A stretch of 64,000 bases of DNA from Pectinophora gossypiella (GCF_024362695.1 NC_065420.1:5161420-5225419), one strand, 5' to 3'. Positions 1-11,010 are shown, counted from the stretch's first letter. The notes: generated by a model not told the origin, from the sequence alone. Numbers and translations: made by a program.

Positions 1-1
1 T

Positions 2-136
2 CATAAAAAAGATGAGAAACAACTTCCGATTAAAGACTACTTACCTAAAGAACAAAAAGTAAAAATACAGAAACGATGGCTAAAACGATCTAGTTTAGTG
101 TCATTTAAAACACGTTACGGCGTGTGTTCTATTTAA
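2..136 (+). CDS. possible C-terminal end of an unidentified ORF, cut by the window edge
   Basis: Frame 2 is open from the window edge for 44 codons and stops at 134-136 (TAA). The peptide is lysine-rich, with a KDYLPKEQKVKIQKRW stretch, and ends in RYGVCSI. It may be the end of a transposase-like or host ORF whose body lies to the left. No family is recognised. An open run of this length can arise by chance in AT-rich DNA, so this is weak. Confidence 0.25.
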   Translation, partial: HKKDEKQLPIKDYLPKEQKVKIQKRWLKRSSLVSFKTRYGVCSI

Positions 137-1500
137 TTATATTTTTGTTATTTTTATGACTAAAAAAACACTACAGTTACACAAAAAAAGAAATATTTCA
201 ATATCAAATTATGATGTATAATTTTATTAATTTTAAGCGAAAATTGTTTCTCATATGATCCCTAGTGCAGGGCTCGCTGTTAACAGTTTAAGTTGTATCT
301 TGTTTGATTAAAAAAAAATATTATTATTAGCATTCTTCTTCTATCGTGTGGGTTGTGAGGTGGATTACCAACCCCATCAACCTTGGTGTCAGGGTTATTA
401 CTGAGCCACCAAAGGATTTTTAGCATTTAGATTCTTTTGGATCTGTCATACATAACTGACAGATATTTATAAAAGTAATATGGCGTACGGAACCCTACCA
501 CAAGTTCGTCTTCCACTTGGCCGGATTTTTTTCACAATTCGCAGTCGAGTCACGGAGGCTTTCGGGAAATTGGCAAAGTGCCGACGAAGCCTCACAGTCT
601 TGTTGTAATTATCCAGAAAGGAATTAAGCTGTACTGCACTTTAAATTACAGTTGGGAAGACACGAAATGGAAGCGCGCAAAAATGTATTAGCGGGAACTA
701 TTTTCGTTAGTTTCGGGTTTTTTTTACTGGCCTGGATTGTACCACTGCTGGGCACAGTCCTCCCCTGAGTATATATTTCACCCTTCGATTTTTAAATAAT
801 ACCGTTACGTACTGGAAAGGTAAAATTACGTAGGCGCCAAAATATCATATATAATAGCAGTCCACGTTATGATAATTATGTATTGTTAGATGTAGAAAAT
901 AAAAAAAATAAACAAGGTAGGTAATCTTACGTGGAAGTCGTCCAAATTGTATAAAAATAAAAATAAAATAAACGTAAAGTATTTTTCATAACTTTTTACC
1001 CAATCCAATATTATTATTTATATTTCCTCGAAACGGCCTCTAACAATAACAATATTATTTAAAAATCGAAGGATGAAATGGACGATAGAATGAAAGAGAC
1101 GATATAAAAGTACCCAATAGTAATTACAAGTTTCAATACATAAGTGTTCTCTGATGAAACCGTATATAAAATGAATGATTTTGATATTGATAGAAATTAG
1201 CCGCACAATTCCGCTACTAATCAATACAACCCTGCTATAAATCAATTGTATTACAAACACAATGACATAATGCGACGTGACACTGGACAAGCAACATTGT
1301 ATATTCTGCAGCTTAACTGACGCACCACTCCGGCTCTTCCAACCAAATAATGGAATTAAAACATTATTTCACATTCACAGTCAATTTGGTAGCCATACTG
1401 GATACAGTAGGAAAGTTTTTTTTTAAATATTGCTTTATTGTATGTTTTTAATTATTGACCAATGTAAAATTTTGAGAGCGTTGTTCAAATTTCTGTCTAT
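137..1500. other. AT-rich stretch without a recognised gene
   Basis: Apart from a SINE-B tail fragment at 330-413 nothing is recognised. Short open frames at 1018-1290 and 1430-1747 have low-complexity, AT-driven composition and no motif. Confidence 0.5.
330..413 (-). repeat. SINE-B tail fragment
   Basis: This is the 3' part only: the reverse complement of the tail carrying 'ccctgacaccagggtt' and 'cacacgatagaag' seen in the full SINE-B at 49592-49891. Head and core are missing. Confidence 0.6.
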
Positions 1501-1502
1501 AA

Positions 1503-1836
1503 TTGACGTGTGTTCCATAAATATTCAATCAATCAATAATCAGAATCAGAATCATTTATTCAATGTAATTGTCATGGATAAACTTGTTGAAGGTCAATGT
1601 AACATTTTTGAATTTACTGCACTAATTCTTTATTGCACAAAACATATACACAGTTTAATAGGCGGCTTTATTGCTAAACAACAATTTTTACCAGGCAACC
1701 GTAGGGTGAAAGAAGTTTATGCATTGGAGCGCGAGATGGTGCAATAAATATTGTGCCTGTCGATTACCCGTCGCTTTTCTTTTAAGCGGATAAGCATTTT
1801 TTTTTAAATAAAATTAGACGGTGTGTGCTGAAATCA
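1503..1836 (+). mobile_element. degenerate MITE-4 copy
   Basis: The left part has 'attgacgtgtgttcc' and the right part 'cgcttttcttttaagcggataa' followed by 'aaaattagacggtgtgtgctg'. These match, in part on the opposite strand, the better-preserved palindromic copy at 41112-41460. No coding content. The right end abuts the MITE-2 copy at 1838. Confidence 0.5.
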
Positions 1837-1837
1837 G

Positions 1838-1977
1838 TACGGTCACGAGCATTAATACGTATACACTTTAGTACCATGTCACATTAACTTTTTTGACAAA
1901 TTGAACTGTAAGTCTCACTAAATGTCAAATATGCGACAGAGTCCTAAAGTGGGTAAATTATATTGCTCATGACTGTA
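1838..1977 (+). mobile_element. MITE-2 copy, TA-flanked
   Basis: A 140-base element begins TA-CGGTCACGAGCA and ends TGCTCATGACTG-TA, giving imperfect 12-base inverted ends inside a TA dinucleotide. Internal 'cacattaacttttttgac' is shared by copies at 9595, 37996 (minus) and 56258. The TA target is typical of Tc1/mariner-type non-autonomous elements; that assignment is inferred. Confidence 0.75.
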
Positions 1978-2226
1978 CTACACTACAATGGTATGATTGC
2001 GCATAATTTTGTGAGCCTGCCAAACTAATCTACAACAGATTGATATTGAATTTGCGGATACTAATTTCAGTCATTCAATACACCCACCTCTGCTAAATAG
2101 ATTACGTAGTATATGTGCTTCTCGTGTGTCACTAGTCATTAGCCGTGTGACAACTTTGGTGTTCATATCCTAATAGTAATGATTTCACAGGATTTCACTG
2201 ATTGGTTTTACGTCTCGTTTCTATTA

Positions 2227-2561
2227 CATACATACATACATACATAAACAGCCTATATATGTCCCACTGCTGGGCACAGGCCTCTTCTCAATCAACCGGA
2301 GGAGGTATGCATACTCCACCACGCTGCTCCAATGCGGGTTTGGGGAGGTGTTTTTACGGCTAATAGCCGGGACCAACGGCTTAACGTGCCCTCCGAAGCA
2401 CGGAACCATCTTACTTTTTCGGACAATCAGGTGATTCAAGCCTGAAAAGTCCTTGCCAAACAAAGGACAGTCTCACAAAGTGATTTCGACAATGTCCCCA
2501 TCGGACCCGGACCTCCAGATCGTGAGCCTAACGCTCTAAACACTAGACCGGAGGCTGTTGT
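2227..2561 (-). mobile_element. SINE-A, full-length copy
   Basis: A tRNA-derived SINE of about 335 bases. On the minus strand it has a tRNA-like head with A box and 'ggtcc' preceding the B-box region (partly damaged here), the core shared with SINE-B and SINE-C ('cttcggagggcacgttaagc') and the RTE-like tail 'gcccagcagtgggacata'. A 12-base target duplication, tcgtttctatta, flanks it at 2215-2226 and 2562-2573. The spurious 79-residue open frame inside it is not a gene. Confidence 0.85.
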
Positions 2562-2585
2562 TCGTTTCTATTAGCTTCATTGAAA

Positions 2586-2960
2586 TAATTGAATAGATTC
2601 ATCATCACTAATTTAAGAGCCACGCTCTTGTCGGTGTAGCATTCTCCATTCTTGTCTATCAAAGACCAATTCCTTCACTTCCATAAGACACGACGTTCGC
2701 CTTCTCTTTAATCTGTTCCACGTCAGCTCTTCTTGGTCTTCCCCTTCCTCTCTTTCCTTGTAGCTTCCCTTCTATGATGTTTTTAATAAATTCGTCGTGT
2801 CTTATTAAGTGTCCAAACATCTTGCCTTTTCTGTTCTCAATAACGCTCAATATTTGCCTATTTTCCCTTACTCTTACTAGCACTTCCTCATTAGTAACTC
2901 TTTCAGTCCAACCTATTCCATCCTCCTTCATCACCATATTTCAAAAGCCTCGAGTTTCTC
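2586..2960 (-). pseudogene. C-terminal fragment of a LINE reverse transcriptase ORF
   Basis: The minus-strand translation contains GWTERVTNEEVLVRVREN, GHLIRHDEFIKNIIEGKLQG and KRGRGRPRR, the basic tail typical of insect non-LTR retrotransposon ORF2 proteins. It ends near a 'DRQEWRMLHRQERGS'-type terminus with a frame break around 2690. The same segment recurs at 58855-59210. Only the last ~110 residues are left, as in a 5'-truncated LINE copy. Clade not assigned. Confidence 0.7.
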
Positions 2961-3109
2961 TCTGTCTGGAATTTAATAGATTAATTGAATTAAATTCAAT
3001 CAGACATAACTCACATTCATAATTTATCGAGGATAATAAAGGAGGGAGGATAAAGTAATGAAATGATTTCATACTGTTTTATTGAGAACAAACAAGTCCG
3101 GATGACTGT

Positions 3110-3366
3110 CCTTAACGGTCCTCATTTGTCCGGCCAAGTAGTTAATGCTATAGGAAGGAGGGAGTTGAATTCTCTTCCGTCTTCTGTATTTCCGAATGCA
3201 TATAATCTGGGTGCTTTCAAGTCCAGAGTGAACAGGTACATTCTGGGTGAGCTCGCTCTATCTTAGGCCTCGTCAATGCCTCTGGGCAAGTCTGAGGCCA
3301 AGAGCAAACCCATCAAAGGTAAAAAAAATATGCGGCAAATCTGCAATAAGTCAGGTCAAATAAAGA
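3110..3366 (+). repeat. Repeat family F, interrupted by a LINE end
   Basis: Family F carries 'catttgtccggccaagtagttaatgc' (3124-3150) and continues 'tgcggcaaatctgcaataagtca' at 3329-3352. Intact copies lie at 8680-8836 and 44740-44890, so the material between is an insertion. Confidence 0.65.
3153..3318 (+). pseudogene. LINE 3' end (Jockey/CR1-like C-terminus) inserted in family F
   Basis: The plus-strand frame encodes RRELNSLPSSVFP, then NLGAFKSRVNRYILGELALS and a stop at 3264-3266. This 'WNSLP...FKSRVNR' pattern is typical of the C-terminus of Jockey- and CR1-type reverse transcriptase ORFs. About 50 bases of 3' UTR and an A-rich tail follow. It is a 5'-truncated LINE insertion; a related 3' UTR piece lies on the minus strand at 22868-22900. 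Confidence 0.65.
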
Positions 3367-3487
3367 CCAAGTCACCATGAGATAGCCTGCAGCGACGCGA
3401 CACTTTGAATTGACGTAACGTCTGTAACCCGGAAGGGGTAGGAACAGGCGCATAATATGTACACCCACTTGTCCAGCTATGTTTAAG

Positions 3488-3778
3488 TCATCACCAGCCC
3501 ATTAACGTCCCCACTGCAGGGGCACGGGCCTTCCCTATGGATGGATAGGGAGATCGGGCCTTAAACCACCACGCGCGGGCCCAGTGCGGATTGGTGGTTA
3601 TTAACGACTGCTAATGCAACTGGGATCAACGGCTTAACGTGCCTTCCGAAGCACGGAGGAGCTCGAGATGAAAACATTTTTTTTTGTGGTCACCCATCCT
3701 ATGACAGGCCTTTGCGAATGTTGCTTAACTTCAACAATCGCAGACCGAGCGCGTTTACCGCTGCGCCACCGAGCTCCA
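3488..3778 (-). mobile_element. SINE-C (tRNA/5S-like chimera)
   Basis: On the minus strand: tRNA-like head 'ggtggcgcagcggtaaacgc', then 'gaagttaagcaac' and, 33 bases after its start, 'ggatgggtgacc', both matching 5S rRNA as recalled. The shared core 'cttcggaaggcacgttaagc' and the RTE-like tail 'ccagtgggg' with 'gctggtgatga' follow. About 290 bases; other copies at 13755 and 15692. Confidence 0.8.
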
Positions 3779-5300
3779 TGTTTTACATGTGATGTTTAAG
3801 TATGTTCATATTTAAATGCATTATATAAACGCATGCTTATTTCAATGAAATAACTGTGGAATTCCATTTCCTTCAAAACTGATATACTTCTCTTGCTGTT
3901 TCCACCTATGTTAAGTACGTTTAAGTGTTTTAGTTGTTATTCAGTTAATAAGCAGTTTGTATTGCGTCTTTTTATTACTCCAAATCCAGCAAAGCATATA
4001 ATATCATGGATAAATTGCTAAAAGATACTCCACTGCAACAAACAGACTACATTTCACTCAGAAATACCCGGTAACATCACACTGCACGACCTAAATGAAC
4101 ATACATTCAACGCGGCTTTTGCCATAAATCGTTGCCGATTACGCCCACAGCTATCACCGCCCATTGATAACATTCATGCCTCTACGATTGAAGATCGTTT
4201 CATGTCTACATGTGGTCTGTATATCGCCTGTCAGACCAGCTGTGGTCTAACGTTCCACAATACCACACCCCGAACGCTCATAAAAACGTTTTACTCATGG
4301 TATAAGAAAACCAGGTATGCTTTATGTTTGGTTGTCTTTTGTTTTGTATTTTGTTTTTTCCTGTTTGTGCAATAAAGTATTTGTTATGTTATGTTATGCT
4401 CAAAAGTGAGAGCTAACATTTCAAGGTTAGCCCAGCTGACGTCATCCCGCCCTGGGTTGCCATTTCCTAAAAAATAAATTACCCACGACCAATGCTTTTA
4501 TATTTAAGTACTTTAAGGTTGTTAAAAACTGTTTAAAAGTTAAAACCGTAAATCCCTTCATTTCTTTTTATTTTGGTGCAATAAAGTGTTGTATTGTATT
4601 GTTTGTATCCCTTTTTAATACCCACTAAGTAAGTAACATGACAAGTACATCGCCTAGAGCGAAAGTGGCATGTCTCTTTCGCACTTATGGTGAAAAGCTT
4701 AGTATAAAACAATCGTGAGATATATCTAATCTTCCTACATTAAAAGGTCTAATAGTGTTGGCATCCAAGAAATTATTTTTTTAGTAATATTTTACTATGG
4801 CAACTATATGAGTGCTCCACAATCATAATTAATAAAATTTAATTAGCAGTAAAATCAGTGCGTGTTAAAATAGTAGTGCATTAGTGGACGCACGATAGTC
4901 CCACAGAACAATAAATACAAGACAGATATATCAGATACGATATGTCAGATATTATTTATTTTTATTTTGGTGCAATAAAGTGTATTTGTATTGTATTGTA
5001 CAAGTTCGGTGCACTTGTACTGAACATATAGTACAAATATAAAATACAGAAAGTCAATTTACTCCTTTCCAATGTTTCTGGAGCACATCTACTGGCTTCC
5101 TTAAGAATATTCGCTAGTGAAGATAGGGAAATGAAAAGTTTCATGCCATTTGCGTTTGGAGTAAATCCAGTGATACGATCAGGGCCTGTCGCGAGGAACA
5201 CTGAGAACTAATGGTGTGAAAGAGGTAACACGTTTAATGAGGTAGCTAAGAAGATATTAGAAGATATTACATGAAGATATTACTCATTCTACGCTATCGG
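3779..5300. other. Non-coding stretch with LINE tail remnants
   Basis: Three short pieces resemble LINE 3' ends, each with 'gtgcaataaagt' followed by TTGT/TATG repeats (about 4365-4400, 4570-4605, 4965-5000). The minus-strand open frame at 4962-5201 has no recognised domain. Nothing else is seen. Confidence 0.4.
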
Positions 5301-5319
5301 ACTGTTTTATTTGGAGGCA

Positions 5320-5722
5320 GCGTTTATACAACTACTTACATACATTTTTTTATAGACGCGACCGGTCACTTTCAGAATGGCCGGTAACTCGTATTTTGTC
5401 GCCGTATTTAGTGAAATGGTGCTTAATAATTGCTGCCCAATTAATGCCTCGTAGTGCTTATCACCAGATAATTGAATTGCTTCCAACGTATTTTGGAAAT
5501 AAAATAACATTTAAAGGTGACCGGTGGCCCTGACGCCAGGACCGCCGGTCACTCGGCGTGTTTATGGCTATAGAGGTTAAGATACGGTAATGCTTATCAC
5601 CAGACAATTCAATTGCCTTCAACGCATTTTAGAAATAAAATAACATTTAAAGGTGACCGGTGGACCTGACGCCAGGACCACCGGTCACTCGGCGTGTTTA
5701 TGGCTATAGAGGCTAAAATACT
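5320..5722. repeat. Tandem repeat with GACCGGT/ACCGGTC palindromes (family H)
   Basis: A unit of about 130 bases, from 'gcttatcaccaga' through 'aacatttaaaggtgaccggtgg' to 'tggctatagagg', occurs twice in direct order (about 5456-5588 and 5590-5716). A related part precedes it in other orientation ('ggccggtaactcg'). A divergent copy lies at 39625-40140. No ORF; probably a dimer of a short non-autonomous element. Confidence 0.6.
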
Positions 5723-6319
5723 CTAATATTTATGCGCCAAAATTTGCGCCATCATGGTGTCCTAATAAGGCAGGGCCCTTAGAAAGAGAATGCTTTATTA
5801 AAGCTCATAATATGCCACATAACTAAGAATTCTAATTAGTGCATGAAGTGTGATTTTGCTTTCGTGAATACAGTCGTACAAAGCATAAGCTTAAGCTGCG
5901 CATGGACTATAAGCACGTAGTAACCTCGGGATATGATTGCGGTTTATAAAGTGGAAACTAACAGTAATGTACTTATAACGTGCATAGTTTCAGTGCATTT
6001 AAAGTCTTATAACTTTAATCTTTTTTTATTAAAAATAATAATAATAAATAAAAATTGTTTATTGCCATTGAAAAGGTCTACACAACATTGGATACTATAG
6101 CTAGGACACACAAATGCTACAGAAGTATAACCCTGCTACCTGAACTAGGAGACCTGTATCTCAGAAAGCAGTGTTATAAAGTGTTATGTATTTTATATCG
6201 GTTTCGATTCCTATGGTTTTTTCTTTAATTCGTATATCCAGTTTTGGTTTCGGTTCCGGAGCTCCATAACACTCCTGTCGATATATTTATCCATTTTACA
6301 GCTGCAAGTTGTCTCCTGA

Positions 6320-6545
6320 AGGCTAGTTTCCAACTAGTCAAATCACTTACTTTTTACTAAACGTCAAAACACAAAATTACTATGGGGAAAAAGCAACCTT
6401 TGACGTCATAGAAAACGTGACAAAATATCGCACTTTATACATTTCTTTTTATTAAAATTCATAAATAATTTAAATAGAAAAAGGAAAATGTTTTTCGTTA
6501 ATTTTAGATCTATCTTTATTTAATCAGAATTTCATAATTTATTTC
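6320..6545 (+). repeat. Family I repeat
   Basis: It starts 'ctagtttccaactagtcaaatca', contains 'aaacgtcaaaacac' and 'gacgtcatagaaaacgtg', and ends in 'tctttatttaatcagaatttcat'. Related copies lie at 27983-28195 and 61085-61330 (minus), and a piece at 39713-39770 (minus). No coding potential. It is probably non-autonomous; the class is not known. Confidence 0.55.
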
Positions 6546-6548
6546 GGA

Positions 6549-6968
6549 AGCCGTGGTAGCCCAGTTGGTAGAACGCTTGCCTCTCACTTTGTGGTCGCAG
6601 GTTCGAATCCAGCACAGGCCTAAACAAATGATTGTGGAATTTGTTTTCGAATTCATGTTTGGATCATAAATGATTATCACGTGCTCAGAGGTGAAAGAAA
6701 ACATCGTGAGGAAACCCACATTCCCGAGAAATGCATTTTCGGAGGTATGTGACCTAACTTGTATTGGGCTGGTTTTCCCTTCGCGGGTTGGAAGGTCAGA
6801 CAGGCAGTCGCGTTTGTAAAATACTTGACATGTCAAATCTTCAGGGTAAGCGGGAAACCGGGACCTTGTTTTACACAGATACTACACATTGACATTATCG
6901 TACACGCGCATCTGTGTGTGTGTCACGTCTGTCGCCATAGAAAAATGGGATAATGATATGGAGATGCT
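6549..6968 (+). mobile_element. SINE-D with a short internal insertion
   Basis: The tRNA-like head has A box 'tggtagcccagttggtag' and B box 'ggttcgaatcc', followed by 'cacgtgctcagaggtga', 'gggctggttttcccttcgcg' and the end 'atgggataatgatatggaga'. Between about 6875 and 6941 there is a 70-base piece ('acacattgacattatcgtac') absent from other SINE-D copies but found alone at 7758-7828. Related copies: 8399, 36340, 42885, 45819, 59815. Confidence 0.75.
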
Positions 6969-8398
6969 GAATTTCATAATTTATCTTAAACCTAGTACAC
7001 GACGCAATTGAAGCTCTACCTACCATGATAGGGCTGCGAGCGTGAGTTGCGTAAAACGACAAGCAATATCTTGACATTGAAACGATTAATCAATAGTTAA
7101 GTAATACTTTGCAGTTGTCACGTGAAGACAAATTGATGTGCCAGAAAGGGAGAACTATTCATTAATAATTTGTAACATTATACCTTCTATGAATAGCCTC
7201 ATATAACCTTGAGATTATCGTCGAGTGTCTTTGAATATTTTAGAAAGAGGGATTTTGGTATTATGACTTTACAGAGTTGCTTGACAAATTCATTTCCTAT
7301 AAATGAACCAAAATTTAAATAAGTACTCTAAGTAATGTAAAAAAATGTTTGCAAATCAATTGACGTATTAAATAGCACCATTTTGGAACGAGTTATAATT
7401 TCATTACTATTATTAAAGACCAAACTTAATTCGTTCTTTCATATTAAGTTTTTAAATTACGAAAACTAAAAATACTTTGAATTTTTAAAACAAATTTACA
7501 GTAATATAGGTGAAAAACAAGTTGTACACAAATAAATAAAAAAATAAAGGTTCTTGTGAGGCTATTTACTTTGTATTCTTGTGACCATAGCATATTAATT
7601 ATTCTATAATTCATTTTATTAAGTAAAAGAACTGAAATAGTAAATAATTGTTCGAATTTATAAAAAGTCTTTGGTGTGTTAATAATCATAATTGACCACT
7701 GAGAATTAGCATAGGTTTTTACCTTTTACCACACACCGGACATTTCACACAAACAACCTTGTTTTACACAGACACTACACATTGACATTATCGTACACGT
7801 GCATCTGTGTGTGTGACGTCTGACGCCTAAACTATGTTCGGGGGCTGGTGAGGAGCGGGGAGTTGCCTTTCTATACGTGGTATTATTCGTTATTCTTTGC
7901 TTTTACTAATTCGTTCTAACTTACACTAATTGATAATTTTCCTATCAGTTTTTAATCCAGATACGCCACTGGATTGCCCAGCAGAATCCTGCAGCAAATA
8001 TCATAACCATGTAGTTACTCTAAACAATGTCACGGAGCAGTGAAGTAGTTAACCTCAAAACGGTGTTATAACAAGAGCCTGGCAAATATTCATGAGGACC
8101 TGTTGAAGATTGCATGAGCCATGCAATAGTGTCAATGGCCATCAAATATGCAGCAAGCTTACTCTGGTCGTAGGAGGGTCGTGAGAGGGGTATCAATAGT
8201 TGCTTTTACTGTTCGTTCTGTGAATGTTCCGGAAGGTTGCTGCAGTCACAATGCATTCTCACTTTTAGGCACACGCTGTTAGGCTTCTCAACCGCATTCA
8301 AGTAAATAGCGTGTTAATTTTTTTTTTCTGTGTGTTATTTTGATCGAAACTTTTTCATTTCAACGTTACTTACCTTATAAAAACTATCATCCCCCTAA
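6969..8398. other. AT-rich non-coding stretch
   Basis: Only the short repeat at 7758-7828 (shared with the insertion inside SINE-D at 6875-6941) is recognised. The open frame at 7444-7689 is AT-rich and without a motif. Confidence 0.4.
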
Positions 8399-8620
8399 CA
8401 TTATCCCGTTTTTCACAGGGTACGCTTACCTAACCTGAAGATTGACAGGTCCGGTTTTTCACAAACGCGACTGCCTGTCTAACCTTCCAACCCGCGAAAG
8501 GAAAACCAGCCTAATACAGGTTAGGTCGAATCACATACCTCTGAAAATGCATTTCTCAGGAATGTGGGTTTCCTCGCGACGTTTTCCTTCGCCGCTGAGC
8601 ACGTGATAATCATTATTATA
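8399..8620 (-). mobile_element. SINE-D, 5'-truncated copy
   Basis: Reverse complement of the SINE-D body and tail: 'ttacctaacctgaagatt', 'ccaacccgcgaa', 'catacctctgaaaatgcatt' and 'gagcacgtgataatca'. The tRNA-like head is missing. Confidence 0.7.
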
Positions 8621-8679
8621 ACATAACAAGCTCACGACTATCGACCCACTAGAGTCGATTAATTCTTTCAAATATTATA

Positions 8680-8836
8680 GACGATGCCCTGAGCTGAGGT
8701 TCGCGCCCAACTGGGCACGCTCAGGCCTGTTGTCTTAAACATTGTAACGGGTGACAGCCTTCAGCGCTCCCCATTTGTCCGGCCAAGTAGTTAATGCCAT
8801 CTGCGGCAAATCTACAATAAGTCACGTCAAAAAAAA
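8680..8836 (+). repeat. Repeat family F copy with A-rich tail
   Basis: 'cgcgcccaactgggcacgct' through 'catttgtccggccaagtagt' and 'cggcaaatctacaataagtc', ending in a run of A. The A tail suggests a retrotransposed SINE-like unit. Copies at 11487-11560, 22586-22680 and 44740-44890. Confidence 0.65.
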
Positions 8837-8847
8837 AAAAACAAAAA

Positions 8848-9116
8848 GCTCACGACTATATCCAAATTGGAAAATTCATAGGTACATACATCCATCGCAA
8901 GATGGACTAAGTACCCACAACCTAACTAAGTTTTCTGTTAGACTAACGCGATAGGTGGTGAGCCGCATTGCCGTCTATAATGGTCGAACCAACTGTGTCA
9001 GTGAAAACTGTACCTAAGATAAATTAATAACTCATTGGTGCAAGTCCGGTATCGGGTAAACTGGTGTTCCCCGTTTGAGAAGCAAGCCAGTGTACCACAG
9101 GATCACAGTGACATAG
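8848..9116 (-). mobile_element. SINE-M copy (tRNA-like head on the minus strand)
   Basis: On the minus strand it opens 'gatcctgtggtacactggct', a tRNA-like A-box region, and runs through 'ggacttgcaccaatgagt', 'gttagtctaacagaaaac' and 'ccatcttgcgatgga' to 'tatagtcgtgagctt'. About 270 bases. Shorter copies at 13503, 28670, 41517, 46565 and 48890. Confidence 0.65.
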
Positions 9117-9468
9117 CCCGTTATAATTACATAATTTACTTGCGTCTACTCCAATGTAAAATTAATATAATAATATATATTCATCAGCATCTTAAATAGA
9201 ATGTTTGTTTTACTGTCTCAGTCTTGTTTGCACCTCCACTGCTATAGGGAAAGTTCTACAAAAACTGTTTTAGCACTTTTCAAGCTTGAAAAACAGACTG
9301 CAGTCTAAGTTAAACTTTGCATTCCCATTGGGTAGTTGAATGTTGAATTAAAATGTTCTAGTTTTAAAAACAGGAACTCTTTTTGAATTTTTACTTTTAT
9401 AATACTAGAAAATTAGTTCCTAGACAATTGTCGGGTATAGTTTTTTACCCTATAGTGTTTTTTCCTAT

Positions 9469-9580
9469 ACCCGCAGTGGAGTAGCGTGGTGGAGTATACT
9501 CCATACCTCCTCGCGTTCATTGGGGAGAGGTCTGTGCCTGGCAGTGGGACGTAGACCACGACAATAATTATTTATGTATG
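9469..9580 (+). repeat. SINE-A tail fragment
   Basis: 'agcgtggtggagtatactcc' and 'ggcagtgggacgtag' match the 3' third of SINE-A with several changes. 5'-truncated. Confidence 0.6.
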
Positions 9581-9594
9581 TCTAATGAGTCAGG

Positions 9595-9749
9595 TACGGT
9601 CACGAGTACTAATAATAATTATGTATTATACACTTTGAAATCATGTCACATTAACTTTTTTGCAAATGAAACCGTAAGTCTCATTAAATGTCACATATGA
9701 TAGTGTGACAAGGTTCTAAAGTGGGTATATGATATTGCTCATGACTGTA
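9595..9749 (+). mobile_element. MITE-2 copy, TA-flanked
   Basis: TA-CGGTCACGAG at the left and GCTCATGACTG-TA at the right, with the family's internal 'cacattaacttttttg'. About 155 bases, no ORF. Confidence 0.75.
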
Positions 9750-10714
9750 CGTAATCCTCTCAATAATAACCGATACCAGGATTGATCAGGCCATTGATCT
9801 CATACCTCACACGATAGAAAAGAAAGTAGGACCAAAATTACTCTGAATTTACTTGTGAGTCAATTTTAAAATATTAAATAGATGTTCTTAGAATTACATA
9901 TTACAACATCGAATCTTAAAATACTTATGCTTAATTTGTCGATGCTCAAAATGTCAAAACTCAAAATATAGAAAGAAATAAAATACCGACAATAACCGTC
10001 TCTTTTTTAAACGCTTCTAATTCGCACAGAACCAAGAAAAAGTGTAATATACTCGTCACTGCCCCACCAACACAGCATTCTGGTCAGCGGACAGCCAATA
10101 CCGCTGAACTTTTTCACTTAACCGCAGGAACTCTTGTACATTTTTCACAGAAAATAAAAGACTCCCATTTATAGTATTTTTCCCCTTTCTGGAAAGCTTT
10201 GGTGCAATTGAAAACTCTCTGCAACTAAATTGAGAAACGTAAAGCTTAGACTTCGGTCTAGTTCGGACTGTTTCCTTGTTTCCAAGCTGTTCTGTCTCTT
10301 AACTTCTAAACTTAGAAATTCTCGAGTGGATAAATCTAGAAGAATGGCGTGTGGGTACAAATTTAATTGGATGGAGCCGGGGCGTATTGTTTGAAGTGTC
10401 TTTCTTTCTTAAAGTACTTTTTATGAATAATCTGTTGTTTTGTTTAAAATAGAGAAAAATTTTAACTCTCCTAAATTATGTTGTGTGTAGTAAAGACATT
10501 ATTGAATGGAATTCAAAATCTTGTTTTATTTGACAGTTTATCAGGATAATGGGCTCTACTTCTGGGATCAAATGCATTTTCCGACACAAACGTCTCCAAA
10601 AACATTAGTTTGAGATAACCCGTGATTAGTGTATTTGAAAAGTAAGAATTTAAATACCGTAGAGATTTAGGGCCCTATCTCACTAGGGCGCCGTCGCAAC
10701 CTTCCACCTTTGAC
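9750..10714. other. Probable intron sequence, nothing recognised
   Basis: No repeat of the local families and no convincing ORF; the 63-codon frame at 10169-10360 has no motif. It lies downstream of the sodium channel exon in its direction of transcription. A following exon (rest of domain I) was looked for and not found. Confidence 0.4.
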
Positions 10715-10790
10715 AGCTCAATAATAACCCTGAAACCAGGGCTGATGCGGTTGGCAATCCACCTCATGACCCACACGATAGAAGAATAAT
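10715..10790 (+). repeat. SINE-B tail fragment next to a host splice donor
   Basis: 'aataataaccctgaaaccag' and 'cacacgatagaaga' match the 3' end of SINE-B. It ends about 9 bases from the intron side of the exon donor at 10799. Confidence 0.6.
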
Positions 10791-10799
10791 GTTACTCAC

Positions 10800-11008
10800 T
10801 CAGCCTCTTCGATAGTCTCCGACATGGCGAGGAAGACGCAGTTGAAGAGTATGGTGGCCATGACGAAGTAGTCGAAGTACTGGTTAGTGGAGAGGTAGAC
10901 GCATGCGCGGCGTACAGGCGACCACGGTGACCACCAGAACAGCGACCGCGTCGCCGTGAACCGGTGGATGTAGTTCTTCCGGAAACGTTTCGATACCACG
11001 CAGAACGT
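10800..11008 (-). CDS. NaCP60E: Exon of a voltage-gated sodium channel alpha subunit (60E/DSC1 type)
   Basis: This is one internal exon, 209 bases, of a plasma-membrane voltage-gated cation channel. The encoded 69 residues carry the pre-domain I pattern RFTATRSLFWWSPWSPVRR, equivalent to the RFSAT...SPxxPxRR stretch before repeat I in sodium channels, then a hydrophobic segment, YFDYFVMATILFNCVFLAM, that fits helix S1, and the acidic ETIEEAE linker. The acceptor (pyrimidine tract, then AG at 11009-11010) and donor (GTGAGT starting at 10799) are both good. The exon begins on a codon boundary and ends after two bases of a codon. GC content is much higher than in the surroundings. The insect para channel, as recalled, has a different S1 (VHPLFSLFI), so the second insect sodium-channel-like gene, 60E, is inferred. 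Other exons are not seen, so the introns must be long. Confidence 0.8.
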
Positions 11009-11010
11009 CT

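Noticed and set aside
4962..5201. Minus-strand frame with a protein-like middle (GPDRITGFTPNANGMKLF)
   Set aside because: No family recognised, no splice or start support, and its end overlaps a LINE-type tail.
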